NCBI GenBank assembly: GCA_948482415.1
Contig: CAOMFZ010000065.1
Location: 1-10,633 of the forward strand
Length of the DNA: 10,633 nucleotides
Reading direction: 5' to 3'
DNA from: an uncultured Mailhella sp.
GTDB lineage: Bacteria; Desulfobacterota; Desulfovibrionia; Desulfovibrionales; Desulfovibrionaceae
Of the stretch, positions 1-7,231 are shown in pieces (within the stretch, counting starts at the first letter, position 1; each line of letters begins with the position of its first letter). The translations under genes and the position numbers were made by a program. The notes under the pieces were generated by a model, which saw only the letters and a program-made list of their open reading frames with translations, was not told where the DNA came from and made no database searches.

Positions 1-459
1 TCTATAAACAAGTCCTTTTTCAAGCGCTTTTAAGAAAAATTCCTGTTCCCATTTATAATATTTAGGGTGGCAAGTTGCAACTTCTCTTCGCCAATCATAG
101 GAAAAACCTAATCTTTTCAGCTGACTGCGCATATTATCTATATTGGAATAGGTCCAGCTGGCAGGATGCACATTATGTTTAATGGCAGCATTTTCTGCCG
201 GCAGGCCGAAAGCGTCCCAGCCAATGGGGTGCAAAACATTATAACCCTGCATACGGCGGAAACGGGCAACAACATCACCAATGGAATAATTCCGAACATG
301 TCCCATGTGAATATTTCCGGACGGATACGGAAACATTTCCAGCAAATAATATTTAGGACGGTTTTTATCAATTTCACAATTAAAATTATGATTATCTACC
401 CAAAATTGCTGCCATTTTAATTCAATGGACTCTGCATCATAGCGATTTGGCAATGCCAT
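1..459 (-). CDS. leuS: Leucine--tRNA ligase, N-terminal part (runs off the window)
   Basis: Cytoplasmic class I aminoacyl-tRNA synthetase that charges tRNA-Leu with leucine. Reading leftwards from the ATG at 459, 153 codons stay open to the window edge, giving a protein that begins MALPNRYDAESIELKWQQFW. The bacterial LeuRS hallmarks are present: MFPYPSG at residues 42-48, the ATP-binding HIGH-type motif as HMGH at 51-54, then VRNYSIGD and WDAFGLPAEN (81-90), all part of the N-terminal Rossmann catalytic fold. The full enzyme is usually around 820-870 residues, so most of it, including the editing domain and the KMSKS motif, lies outside. A GAGGT ribosome binding site sits just upstream, beside the nusB stop codon 15 bases away. 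It is the last visible gene of the minus-strand run and is probably co-transcribed with nusB. Confidence 0.96.
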   Translation of the reverse strand, partial: MALPNRYDAESIELKWQQFWVDNHNFNCEIDKNRPKYYLLEMFPYPSGNIHMGHVRNYSIGDVVARFRRMQGYNVLHPIGWDAFGLPAENAAIKHNVHPASWTYSNIDNMRSQLKRLGFSYDWRREVATCHPKYYKWEQEFFLKALEKGLVYR

Positions 460-474
460 ACACGTTACCTCAGT

Positions 475-918
475 TTACTTATTTTCTTCTTGTGATTTAG
501 AATAGTTATCTAAAATTCCATTAATAAATGCCTGTGAGCGCTCTTCCCCAAAAATTTTATTGAGTTCCAAAGCTTCATTGATGGCAACTTTATCAGGAAC
601 ATCATCGCGAAAAGACATTTCAAAAAGAGCAAGACGAAGCAGGCAAAGTTCCACTTTTCCCACTCTGTCAATGCGCCATTTTTTAGAATATTGCTGAATA
701 ATTGCATCGAGTTTTTCTGAATTTTGCCAAACGCCAAGTATCAGCTCCCAGGTAAAGCCCTCACAAGTATTTTCTTCGTCATCTTCCTGTGTTGGAAAAT
801 TTTTATAATTTTGTTCGAGAGCCTGTACAGATTGTATTTCAGCAAATTCAAGTCCATACAAGAATTGAAATGCTTTCATTCTGGACAGGCGGCGGGGAAC
901 ACTTTTTGTATTTTGCAT
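475..918 (-). CDS. nusB: Transcription antitermination factor NusB
   Basis: NusB is a small all-helical RNA-binding protein. With NusE (ribosomal protein S10) it binds boxA RNA and helps RNA polymerase antiterminate, mainly on rRNA operons. The 147-residue product has the normal family length. It shows the N-terminal RRLSRMKAFQFLYGLE helix (9-24), WRIDRVGKVELCLLRLALFE (81-100) and the C-terminal VAINEALELNKIFG (111-124) followed by FINGILD (131-137), which together are diagnostic. An acidic stretch (EDDEEN, 45-50) fills the variable loop. The ATG at 918 is preceded by a TAGGA ribosome binding site that abuts the ribH stop, 10 bases upstream. Linkage of nusB to ribH is common in bacteria, and nusB next to leuS is remembered from Desulfovibrio. 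Confidence 0.95.
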   Translation of the reverse strand: MQNTKSVPRRLSRMKAFQFLYGLEFAEIQSVQALEQNYKNFPTQEDDEENTCEGFTWELILGVWQNSEKLDAIIQQYSKKWRIDRVGKVELCLLRLALFEMSFRDDVPDKVAINEALELNKIFGEERSQAFINGILDNYSKSQEENK

Positions 919-928
919 ATTTTTCCTA

Positions 929-1399
929 TTATAATTGTTTTAAAACTTGTAAAGTTTCCAAAAGTGCAGACGCTGCTTCAACGCCCTTATTCCCTGCTTT
1001 GCTGCCGGAGCGTTCAATGGCTTGTTCCATATTATCGGTTGTCAAAAGTCCAAAACCAACTGGGATACCATATTCCAAAGAAACATGGGCAAGACCTTTC
1101 GTTGTTTCAGAAGCAACAAAATCAAAATGAGGCGTTGCACCGCGAATAACAGCACCAAGAGCAACAATGCCGTCATATTTTTTGCTTTCAGCGGCTTTTT
1201 TGGCAACAATAGGCATTTCAAACGCACCCGGAACACGGATAATGGTTAAATCGTCTTTATCGGCACCATGGCGGACAAGATAGTCCACAGCACCGCCAAT
1301 AAGGGAATTTACCATAAAATCGTTGAAACGAGAAGCAATAATGGCAATTTTATAACCTTTTGCATCCATTAAGCCTTCAATAGTTTTGATATGGTACAT
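929..1399 (-). CDS. ribH: 6,7-dimethyl-8-ribityllumazine synthase (riboflavin synthase beta subunit)
   Basis: Condenses 5-amino-6-ribitylamino-uracil with 3,4-dihydroxy-2-butanone 4-phosphate to the lumazine, the penultimate step of riboflavin synthesis. The family forms pentamers or 60-subunit capsids. At 156 residues it has the usual length. Visible motifs are the substrate-binding SRFNDF (23-28), VPGAFEMP (56-63), ALGAVIRGATPHFDFVA (80-96) with the catalytic His at 91, and PVGFGLLTTDNMEQAIERSG (113-132), followed by SKAGNKG. Nothing is missing. The ATG at 1399 has a strong AAAGGAG ribosome binding site that overlaps the TAA stop of ribBA 12 bases away, suggesting translational coupling. 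The product is substrate for RibE, encoded two genes upstream in the same run. Confidence 0.97.
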   Translation of the reverse strand: MYHIKTIEGLMDAKGYKIAIIASRFNDFMVNSLIGGAVDYLVRHGADKDDLTIIRVPGAFEMPIVAKKAAESKKYDGIVALGAVIRGATPHFDFVASETTKGLAHVSLEYGIPVGFGLLTTDNMEQAIERSGSKAGNKGVEAASALLETLQVLKQL

Positions 1400-1411
1400 T
1401 AAATAACTCCT

Positions 1412-2650
1412 TTAAAAATCACCGTAATTGCCATGAATATGGCGGCAGCTGCTGCCAAATAAGTGACCCATTTTTTCTTTTTTTGTTTGCAAATATTTTT
1501 CATTATACTGGCTGGGCATTTGTTCTAATGGCACACGTTCCACAACTTCCAGACCGTAGCCTTCAAGCCCAATAATTTTCTTTGGATTATTGGTTAAAAT
1601 ACGCAGTTTTGAAACGCCAAGGTCCACAAGCATTTGTGCACCCAAGCCATAATCGCGCAAATCGGCTTTGAAGCCAAGTTTAGTATTGGCTTCCACTGTG
1701 TCATAGCCCTGATCCTGCAAAGCATAGGCTTTTATTTTATTGGCAAGCCCAATACCGCGTCCTTCCTGACGCATATACAAAATAACGCCGCGACCTTCTT
1801 TTTCAATTTGTGCCATGGCAGTATGAAGCTGACCGCCGCAGTCACAGCGCATGGACGCAAAAACATCGCCTGTCAGACATTCGCTGTGTACACGGATAAG
1901 CACGGGTTCAGGCGTTGTTACATCGCCTTTAACCAAGGCAATATGTGTATAATTATCCAATGAATTTTCATAAGCAATAATTTTGAAATCACCGAATGCG
2001 GTAGGCATATTGGCTTCCGCAACACGTTTTACTGCAACTTGTCCTTTGTGCAGTCTGTATTGAATAAGGTCTTTTATGGTTGCAATTTTGATATCATGTT
2101 CTTTGGAAAATTTTTCAAGATCAGGCATTCTTGACATCGTACCGTCATCATTCATAACTTCACAAATAACAGCAGCAGGAGTAAGTCCTGCCAATTTTGC
2201 AAGGTCAACGCTGCCTTCAGTCTGACCGGCACGAATAAGCACACCGCCGGGATTTGCCCTAAGCGGGAAAATATGGCCGGGAGTCACAATGTCTCTGGCT
2301 GTGCTGTTGGGGTTAACAGCGGTTAAAATTGTTTTAGCCCTGTCAAAAGCAGAAATACCGGTAGTTATTCCTTCTCTTGCTTCAATGGAAACAGTAAAAT
2401 TGGTTCCAAATTTAGAGCCATTTTTCTTTGTCATAAGCGGAAGCTCTAATTTGTCAGCCATTTTATTGCTCATTGGAAGGCAGATAAGCCCGCGGCCGTA
2501 TTTTGCCATGAAATTAATAACTTCAGGGGTAACAAATTCAGCAGCAATCGTGAGATCCCCTTCATTTTCTCTGTCTTCATCATCAACAAGGATAATCATT
2601 TTACCCTGTTTAATGTCTTGAATTGCTTCTTCAATAGTACAAATGCTCAT
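1412..2650 (-). CDS. ribBA: Bifunctional DHBP synthase / GTP cyclohydrolase II
   Basis: Makes both riboflavin precursors. The N-terminal half (about 1-205) converts ribulose 5-phosphate to 3,4-dihydroxy-2-butanone 4-phosphate, and the C-terminal half (about 206-400) opens GTP. At 412 residues it is normal for RibBA. The RibB half has VDDEDRENEGDL (22-33), TTGISAFDR, PGHIFPLRA (124-132) and DDGTMSRMPDLE. However, the usual GHTE is GQTE, with Gln143 where E. coli RibB has the metal-ligand His153; the codon is CAG. The RibA half has the zinc cysteines in HSECLTGDVFASMRCDCG (C258, C269, C271), then RQEGRGIGL and DLRDYGLGAQ. The protein ends in a short tail with C402, H404 and H406 after KMGHLF. 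Its ATG lies 15 bases from the ribE stop with only a modest GAGATGAG leader. Confidence 0.96.
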   Translation of the reverse strand: MSICTIEEAIQDIKQGKMIILVDDEDRENEGDLTIAAEFVTPEVINFMAKYGRGLICLPMSNKMADKLELPLMTKKNGSKFGTNFTVSIEAREGITTGISAFDRAKTILTAVNPNSTARDIVTPGHIFPLRANPGGVLIRAGQTEGSVDLAKLAGLTPAAVICEVMNDDGTMSRMPDLEKFSKEHDIKIATIKDLIQYRLHKGQVAVKRVAEANMPTAFGDFKIIAYENSLDNYTHIALVKGDVTTPEPVLIRVHSECLTGDVFASMRCDCGGQLHTAMAQIEKEGRGVILYMRQEGRGIGLANKIKAYALQDQGYDTVEANTKLGFKADLRDYGLGAQMLVDLGVSKLRILTNNPKKIIGLEGYGLEVVERVPLEQMPSQYNEKYLQTKKEKMGHLFGSSCRHIHGNYGDF

Positions 2651-2665
2651 AACTCATCTCTTATT

Positions 2666-3316
2666 CTAAAAAAAGCCGTTTTCACGAAGAAAATCTTCAT
2701 TGATTGTGCTTTTTTTGGGTTTGTTATTTTCTATATATTGGGAACGGAGTATGTATTTTCCAATCATATCCGTTTCAATATTAATTTTTTGTCCGGGTGT
2801 CCACGCCGCAATGGTTGTGACCTTCCACGTTTCAGGAATTACATTTACCGTTAAAAAATCAAAATCGCAAGCATTTACCGTCAGGCTAATTCCGTCAAGG
2901 GCAACAGAACCTTTGGGAATGATATATTTTGCCCATTCCTTATCAAATTCAACAGTAATTGCCCGAGACTGTCCGATATTTTGAATGGACGCAACAGTGC
3001 CCATAGTATCAATATGCCCGCTCACCAAATGTCCGCCAAGCCGAGAACCAAGCGCCAGCGCTCGTTCCAGATTAACCGTTTTTTTAGCAGATAACAAAGA
3101 AATATTGGAACAGGAAAGGGTTTCTTCAGAGGCATAAAACGTGAGACAGGAATTTTGTATTTTTTCAACAGTCAAACAGGTGCCGTTGACCGCAACAGAT
3201 TCCCCAATCACAGGATTTTTAAACGCAAAATCAGGACATATGCTCAAACGAATATCTCCGCCTAATTTCTGCACAGAAACAACTTCCCCAAGTCCTTCAA
3301 TCAACCCTGTAAACAT
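2666..3316 (-). CDS. ribE: Riboflavin synthase alpha subunit
   Basis: Catalyses dismutation of two 6,7-dimethyl-8-ribityllumazine molecules to riboflavin, the last step of the pathway. At 216 residues it is the standard length and shows the tandem lumazine-binding repeats. Repeat one starts MFTGLIEGLGEV and contains GESVAVNGTCLTV (38-50). The linker has ERALALGSRLGGHLVSGHID (84-103). Repeat two has KGSVALDGISLTVNACD (135-151), IPETW and IETDMIGKYILR (180-191). The start codon lies inside the 3' end of ribD, a 16-base overlap, with a GGAG ribosome binding site at good spacing, so the two genes are probably translationally coupled. The stop is TAG. E. coli nomenclature calls this gene ribC. Confidence 0.97.
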   Translation of the reverse strand: MFTGLIEGLGEVVSVQKLGGDIRLSICPDFAFKNPVIGESVAVNGTCLTVEKIQNSCLTFYASEETLSCSNISLLSAKKTVNLERALALGSRLGGHLVSGHIDTMGTVASIQNIGQSRAITVEFDKEWAKYIIPKGSVALDGISLTVNACDFDFLTVNVIPETWKVTTIAAWTPGQKINIETDMIGKYILRSQYIENNKPKKSTINEDFLRENGFF

Positions 3317-4539
3317 GGTTTCTCCATTTTCAAATATAAATGTAAATCTTCGCCGGCTTTTTCAGTTTTAAACAATTTAAAATGATACGCTTCCTGCATG
3401 GACTGCAGCGTATTTCCGGAAAAAACATTTTTTGCCGTATCATCGCCTAAAATATACGGTGCAAAATACAGAACAAGTTCATCAGCAAGCCCTGCTTTGA
3501 GCAGGGACTGCGCAAGTTTTGCTCCGCCCTCACAAAAAATATAGGGGCAATGATACGTTTCAAATGCTTTATGAAAAATCTGCTGTAAATTTAATGTATT
3601 ATCACTGTTCGTGTCAACGAATTCAAGGCTGATTCCAAGCTTTTTATATTGTTCCTGTACAGCTGCACTTTTAGTGTCCGTAAAAATAACTGTCTGTTTT
3701 TTTTCATCAAGACAATAATAGCCGGTTTTGTTATTATCTATTGCAGGAAGTCTTTTGGAAACAATAAAAGAAAGGGGCTGCTTCTGCGTTTCAGTGTCCC
3801 GTACAGTCAACTTCGGATTATCTTCAAAAAAAGTATTTGCCCCAACCATAACAGCTCCATGGGCTTCTGCCATATTTTTACGAAACTGCATGGTAACTTT
3901 TTTTGATTCAGAACCAGAAATTTTATGACTGTGCCCTGCTGCCGGACCAATCTTTCCGTCCAGCGTGCATGCCATTTTCAAAATACAGTAAGGGCGTTTT
4001 TCATTTTGCCACAATAAGAAATCTTCAAGCAAAGCTTTACATTTCTGCTCGCAAATTCCGGTTACAACATGTATGCCCTTTTCCTTTAAATAGACTATTC
4101 CCCCGCTTGCCTTTGGATTTGGGTCTAAATAGCCAATATACACAGTTTTAATGCCTGCCTCAAAAATGGCATGAGAACAGGGCGGTGTTTTGCCAAAATG
4201 ATTACAAGGCTCTAATGTCACATATAAACTGCATTCGGCAATATTGACCGGTTCTGAATATTGTTTATCTTTATGCAGCAAAAGCTGTTCCTGCAAACAG
4301 GGATTAGAAAAAGAAAGTCTGTTTTTTTGAATTTGTGCATAGAAAATGCCTTTTTCCAGTGCATCACAAAAGCAAGCCACTTCCGCATGGGCTTTGCCGT
4401 ATTCTTTATGGTACCCTTCTGCAATAATGGTATTTTTATAAACGAGAACAGCCCCAACACAAGGATTGGGAGCTGTTTTATACCTGCCTTTTTCAGCAAG
4501 TTCTATAGCTCTTTTCATAAAAATACTCTGCATTTTCAA
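3301..4539 (-). CDS. ribD: Bifunctional pyrimidine deaminase/reductase RibD with an insertion in the deaminase domain
   Basis: Performs the second and third steps from GTP: deamination of the diaminopyrimidinone and NADPH-dependent reduction of the ribosyl side chain. The deaminase domain spans about 1-180, with APNPCVGAVLV (23-33), HAEV (His51, Glu53) and LEPCNHFGKTPPC with zinc cysteines 112 and 121. The reductase domain spans about 184-405, with KMACTLDGKIG (188-198), MVGANTFFEDNPKLTVRD and FCEGGAKLAQSLLKAGLADE. Between HAEV and the ECSLYVTLEPC segment there are about 36 extra residues (roughly 65-100), making the protein longer than the usual 360-380. The listed start is TTG at 4539, five bases after a weak AAAGA element. 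The ATG at 4533, two codons later, is an alternative. The 3' end overlaps ribE. Confidence 0.94.
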   Translation of the reverse strand: MKMQSIFMKRAIELAEKGRYKTAPNPCVGAVLVYKNTIIAEGYHKEYGKAHAEVACFCDALEKGIFYAQIQKNRLSFSNPCLQEQLLLHKDKQYSEPVNIAECSLYVTLEPCNHFGKTPPCSHAIFEAGIKTVYIGYLDPNPKASGGIVYLKEKGIHVVTGICEQKCKALLEDFLLWQNEKRPYCILKMACTLDGKIGPAAGHSHKISGSESKKVTMQFRKNMAEAHGAVMVGANTFFEDNPKLTVRDTETQKQPLSFIVSKRLPAIDNNKTGYYCLDEKKQTVIFTDTKSAAVQEQYKKLGISLEFVDTNSDNTLNLQQIFHKAFETYHCPYIFCEGGAKLAQSLLKAGLADELVLYFAPYILGDDTAKNVFSGNTLQSMQEAYHFKLFKTEKAGEDLHLYLKMEKPCLQG

Positions 4540-4547
4540 TACATTCT

Positions 4548-5000
4548 TTAGTTATTTCTTTCGATAAGTTCAACACCAGCTTCTTTCAGCATGGCAAGAG
4601 CAAGTTCATCAGGATAGGATTCAACAATATAAATACGTTTTATTCCGCAGTTTATCAGCATTTTTGTACAAATAAAACAGGGCTGGGTCGTGCAGTAAAT
4701 GTCAGCACCCTCAAGATTTATACCATGAATAGCACATTGGATAATAATATTTTGTTCGGCATGAATAGCACGGCAAATTTCATGGCGTTCACCGGAAGGA
4801 ATATTCAGCTGGGCACGCAAGCACCCCACATTCATACAATGCTCAATGCCGCTGGGCACTCCATTGTAGCCTGTTGCCAAAATATGTTTATCCTTGACGG
4901 CAACTGCCCCCACTTTTCTGCGCAGGCACGTTGAGCGTTCAGCCACCATATAGGCAATATTCATAAAATAATCAGTCCATGAAATTCTATCGTCAGCCAT
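4548..5000 (-). CDS. Deoxycytidylate (dCMP) deaminase family protein, ComEB-like
   Basis: Zinc enzyme of the cytidine/deoxycytidylate deaminase family. It is most likely to convert dCMP to dUMP, the precursor for thymidylate synthesis. The 150-residue product fits the dCMP deaminase subfamily throughout: the N-terminal SWTDYFMNIAYMVAERSTC (7-25), RRKVGAVAVKD, ILATGYNGVPSGIEHC (40-55), the zinc and catalytic motif HAEQN (His80, Glu82) and TTQPCFICTK (Cys108, Cys111). The ATG at 5000 has an AGGAA ribosome binding site; the threonine aldolase stop is 9 bases upstream and the ribD start 8 bases downstream. RibD's N-terminal domain belongs to the same superfamily, but this gene has the extra dCMP-type loop around 52-75 and no reductase domain. 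Substrate is inferred from family resemblance. Confidence 0.9.
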   Translation of the reverse strand: MADDRISWTDYFMNIAYMVAERSTCLRRKVGAVAVKDKHILATGYNGVPSGIEHCMNVGCLRAQLNIPSGERHEICRAIHAEQNIIIQCAIHGINLEGADIYCTTQPCFICTKMLINCGIKRIYIVESYPDELALAMLKEAGVELIERNN

Positions 5001-5009
5001 GTTGCTTTC

Positions 5010-6029
5010 CTATTCTGCTAAATTTTTAATACGCTGTACCAAATAATCAATTTCTTCTTTGGCAGTCTGAAATGAGCACATAAACCGTACTTCATTTATT
5101 TCAGGATTCGTCACATAGAAATAAAATTCCCGGGACAATTTTTCAATTAATGCTTTATCCATGCACACAAAAACGGCATTAACATCAGGTTCCTGCACAG
5201 AAAGCGTTTTAATTTTGCCCAGTTCCTGTGCCATGTATCGAGCCATACTGTTGGCATGCCGGGCATTATTCAGCCACAAATCATTTTTGAAAAATTCATT
5301 AAACTGTGCGCTGATAAAACGCATTTTTGAAATAAGCTGCAAAGACTGCTTACGCATGGTCATATAGTCGCGGGCAAGTTTTTTATTAAAGAAAACAACT
5401 GCTTCACCAATAATAAGCCCATTTTTTGCCCCGCCGAAAGAAAGGACATCAACTCCGGCATCACGGGTCATTGTTTTTATATCACAGTCAAGCGCCGCAA
5501 CCGCGTTGGCAATACGGGAACCGTCCATATGCACAAGCAAATCATTGGCATGGGCAAAATCGCAGATTTCTTTTATTTCATCAATGGCATACAGGGTGCC
5601 TTTTTCTGTTGACTGAGTAATAGAAACAACTCGCGGGCTGACCTTATGAAAATCATTTTTATCAACAAGATATTTTTTCATATTAGCAATATTAATTTTC
5701 CCGTCATAAGAAGGCACAGGCAAAAGCTTGGAACCGGTAATCACTTCAGGTGCGCCTGCTTCTTCTGTGTTAATATGCGCAATATCAGCACAAATGACAC
5801 CCTGCCAGGGTCTGAGCATAGTTTTCAAAGCCACAACATTGGCACCTGTTCCGCTCAGTGTATAGCAAACAGTGACTTCGCCAAATATCCTGCTAAAAAT
5901 TTCATCGGATCGATTACTGTATTCATCGAATGCATACGGTTTAGCATACCCCTCATTAGCAGCAGCAATAGCCTGTATAATTTCTTTTGAAGTACCTGCC
6001 GTATTGTCACTTGCAAAACTTACAATCAT
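5010..6029 (-). CDS. ltaE: Threonine aldolase family protein (low-specificity type)
   Basis: PLP-dependent fold type I enzyme expected to cleave L-threonine or L-allo-threonine to glycine and acetaldehyde in the cytoplasm. The 339-residue length fits the family. Visible features are SDNTAGTSKEI (7-17), the cofactor-binding TLSGTGANVVAL (57-68), the His-containing DIAHINTEEAGA (82-93), HMDGSRIANA (167-176) for the PLP ring contact, and SFGGAKNG (197-204), where Lys202 should form the Schiff base. Serine hydroxymethyltransferase is excluded by length and motifs. The ATG at 6029 is preceded by two tandem AATAAGGA units, so the Shine-Dalgarno AAGGA occurs twice. It sits 9 bases upstream of the dCMP deaminase gene, in the position where I recall glyA in Desulfovibrio, which may reflect replacement of one glycine-forming enzyme by another. 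Stereospecificity cannot be told from the sequence. Confidence 0.88.
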   Translation of the reverse strand: MIVSFASDNTAGTSKEIIQAIAAANEGYAKPYAFDEYSNRSDEIFSRIFGEVTVCYTLSGTGANVVALKTMLRPWQGVICADIAHINTEEAGAPEVITGSKLLPVPSYDGKINIANMKKYLVDKNDFHKVSPRVVSITQSTEKGTLYAIDEIKEICDFAHANDLLVHMDGSRIANAVAALDCDIKTMTRDAGVDVLSFGGAKNGLIIGEAVVFFNKKLARDYMTMRKQSLQLISKMRFISAQFNEFFKNDLWLNNARHANSMARYMAQELGKIKTLSVQEPDVNAVFVCMDKALIEKLSREFYFYVTNPEINEVRFMCSFQTAKEEIDYLVQRIKNLAE

Positions 6030-6036
6030 GATTCAA

Positions 6037-6052
6037 TCCTTATTTCCTTATT
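6037..6052 (-). repeat. Tandem duplicated Shine-Dalgarno unit ahead of the threonine aldolase gene
   Basis: Minus-strand AATAAGGA occurs twice head to tail without a gap, giving two AAGGA ribosome-binding cores. The nearer core is 7 bases from the ATG at 6029, the expected spacing. The farther one is 15 bases away and would be poorly placed for that codon. The duplication fills half of the 32-base gap after the glycosyltransferase stop codon. Confidence 0.6.
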
Positions 6053-6061
6053 TCAGATTAG

Positions 6062-7204
6062 TTATTTTTCCAGTATATGAGAATATACCTGTATTGTTTT
6101 TTGGTAAAAATCTTCCAATGTCCAGCCATAGAATGAATGTTCCGTGTTTTTTTTATAAAACTTGTCTAAAGTTGATTGTAAAGCATTTTTCCGAAAATCT
6201 TCATCTAAAACTTTAATAAACATATTCGCCATTTCTTCAATCTTTGCAGGCTGGAATAAATATTCCTTATCCAGAATATCAGGCATAACGCCTACTTCGG
6301 AACTGATAATCGGGGTATGACAGGCAAGAAGTTCAAAGGCTACACGAGCTATTGTCTCTGAGCCAAGGGAAGAAATGAGCCCCATATCAAGCAGATTCAT
6401 AAAATCGTTCATATCATGAAGATAAGAATAGATATGGATATTATCAAGGCTGATGGCATGTTCCGCACAAAAATTCTTTATATTAACATCGACAGTATAC
6501 TGGCAGCTTTTTCCTGCAATAAGCAAATGTAATTTTTTTTGTGCTTCGGTTGATTGCTGCTTTGCTTTATCAAACGCTAAAATAGTTTCATAAAAACCTT
6601 TGATTGGCTCCAGACGCCCAATAAGCCCAAGCAGGATATCATCTTCACTAAAACCGTATTTCTTTCGTATTTCAAGATTTTTTTCTTTTTGAGGATAAAA
6701 TGCTTTCGTATCAACTCCGCCTAAAATAGTAAAAACTTTTTCTTTTGGAGAAGACATAGAGTGTATAAAATATTCAGACATTGCAGAATTACTGCTGATT
6801 ATTGCATCGGCAAGGTTATTATGCAAATATTTATTAAAAAAATTAGCCTTTGGCTTTCTTTGGTCACCGCGAGTACGCACAAGCGTATATCCGAGCATTT
6901 TCTTCAAAAATGCAAACAGATAAAAGGCTTCTCCTCTGTGGCAATTAACAATATCAGGTTTAAATTCTTTACAAATTTTTATAATTGACTGACAGGAATG
7001 AAAAATATCCTTAGGATTATGAGAATTTAAAGGCAGCTCAATAAAATTAATGCCCAATTTATTTAAACCCTCAATTCCCAAGCTGCCCGGAATAGTAATA
7101 AGCAGACTTTCATGCCCATGTTCATTAAGCATTTTTGTTAAATACATTGCATACCAAAAGGTAGCATTATACCATTTACAATTTATTACTTGTATCGTTC
7201 GCAT
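6062..7204 (-). CDS. Glycosyltransferase, GT-B fold, family 4-like
   Basis: A soluble glycosyltransferase of the GT-B fold that probably transfers a nucleotide-activated sugar to a cell-surface glycan such as lipopolysaccharide. The N-terminal acceptor domain (about 1-175) starts MRTIQVINCKWYNATFW and contains PDIVNCHRGEAF (83-94). The C-terminal donor domain begins near LLGLIGRLEPIKGF (191-204), contains LLIAGKS (227-233), and has the retaining-enzyme EX7E motif SETIARVAFE (Glu283, Glu291), followed by PIISSEVGVMPDIL (298-311). No signal peptide or transmembrane segment is evident. Length, 380 residues, is typical. The DNA is noticeably AT-rich in stretches (two sampled 60-base lines have 17 and 18 G+C). 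It heads the nine-gene run, 32 bases before the threonine aldolase gene, though nothing links it functionally to riboflavin or nucleotide genes. Donor and acceptor are unknown. Confidence 0.85.
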   Translation of the reverse strand: MRTIQVINCKWYNATFWYAMYLTKMLNEHGHESLLITIPGSLGIEGLNKLGINFIELPLNSHNPKDIFHSCQSIIKICKEFKPDIVNCHRGEAFYLFAFLKKMLGYTLVRTRGDQRKPKANFFNKYLHNNLADAIISSNSAMSEYFIHSMSSPKEKVFTILGGVDTKAFYPQKEKNLEIRKKYGFSEDDILLGLIGRLEPIKGFYETILAFDKAKQQSTEAQKKLHLLIAGKSCQYTVDVNIKNFCAEHAISLDNIHIYSYLHDMNDFMNLLDMGLISSLGSETIARVAFELLACHTPIISSEVGVMPDILDKEYLFQPAKIEEMANMFIKVLDEDFRKNALQSTLDKFYKKNTEHSFYGWTLEDFYQKTIQVYSHILEK

Positions 7205-7231
7205 TGTACATCACTTCTTCGGAATAAAGAA

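Noticed and set aside
724..1149. A 141-codon plus-strand open frame opposite nusB and ribH.
   Set aside because: It lies entirely antisense to two clear genes, crosses their junction, and its translation resembles no family; it is a shadow of AT-rich coding DNA.
4240..4347. The extra ribD segment as a pair of compensating frameshifts.
   Set aside because: Both flanking motifs are in the same frame and the insert is longer than such an error would give; no homologous residues appear in the other two frames.
5010..6029. This gene as glyA (serine hydroxymethyltransferase), which I expected from gene order.
   Set aside because: At 339 residues it is too short, and the SFGGAKNG lysine motif and HMDGSR belong to threonine aldolases.
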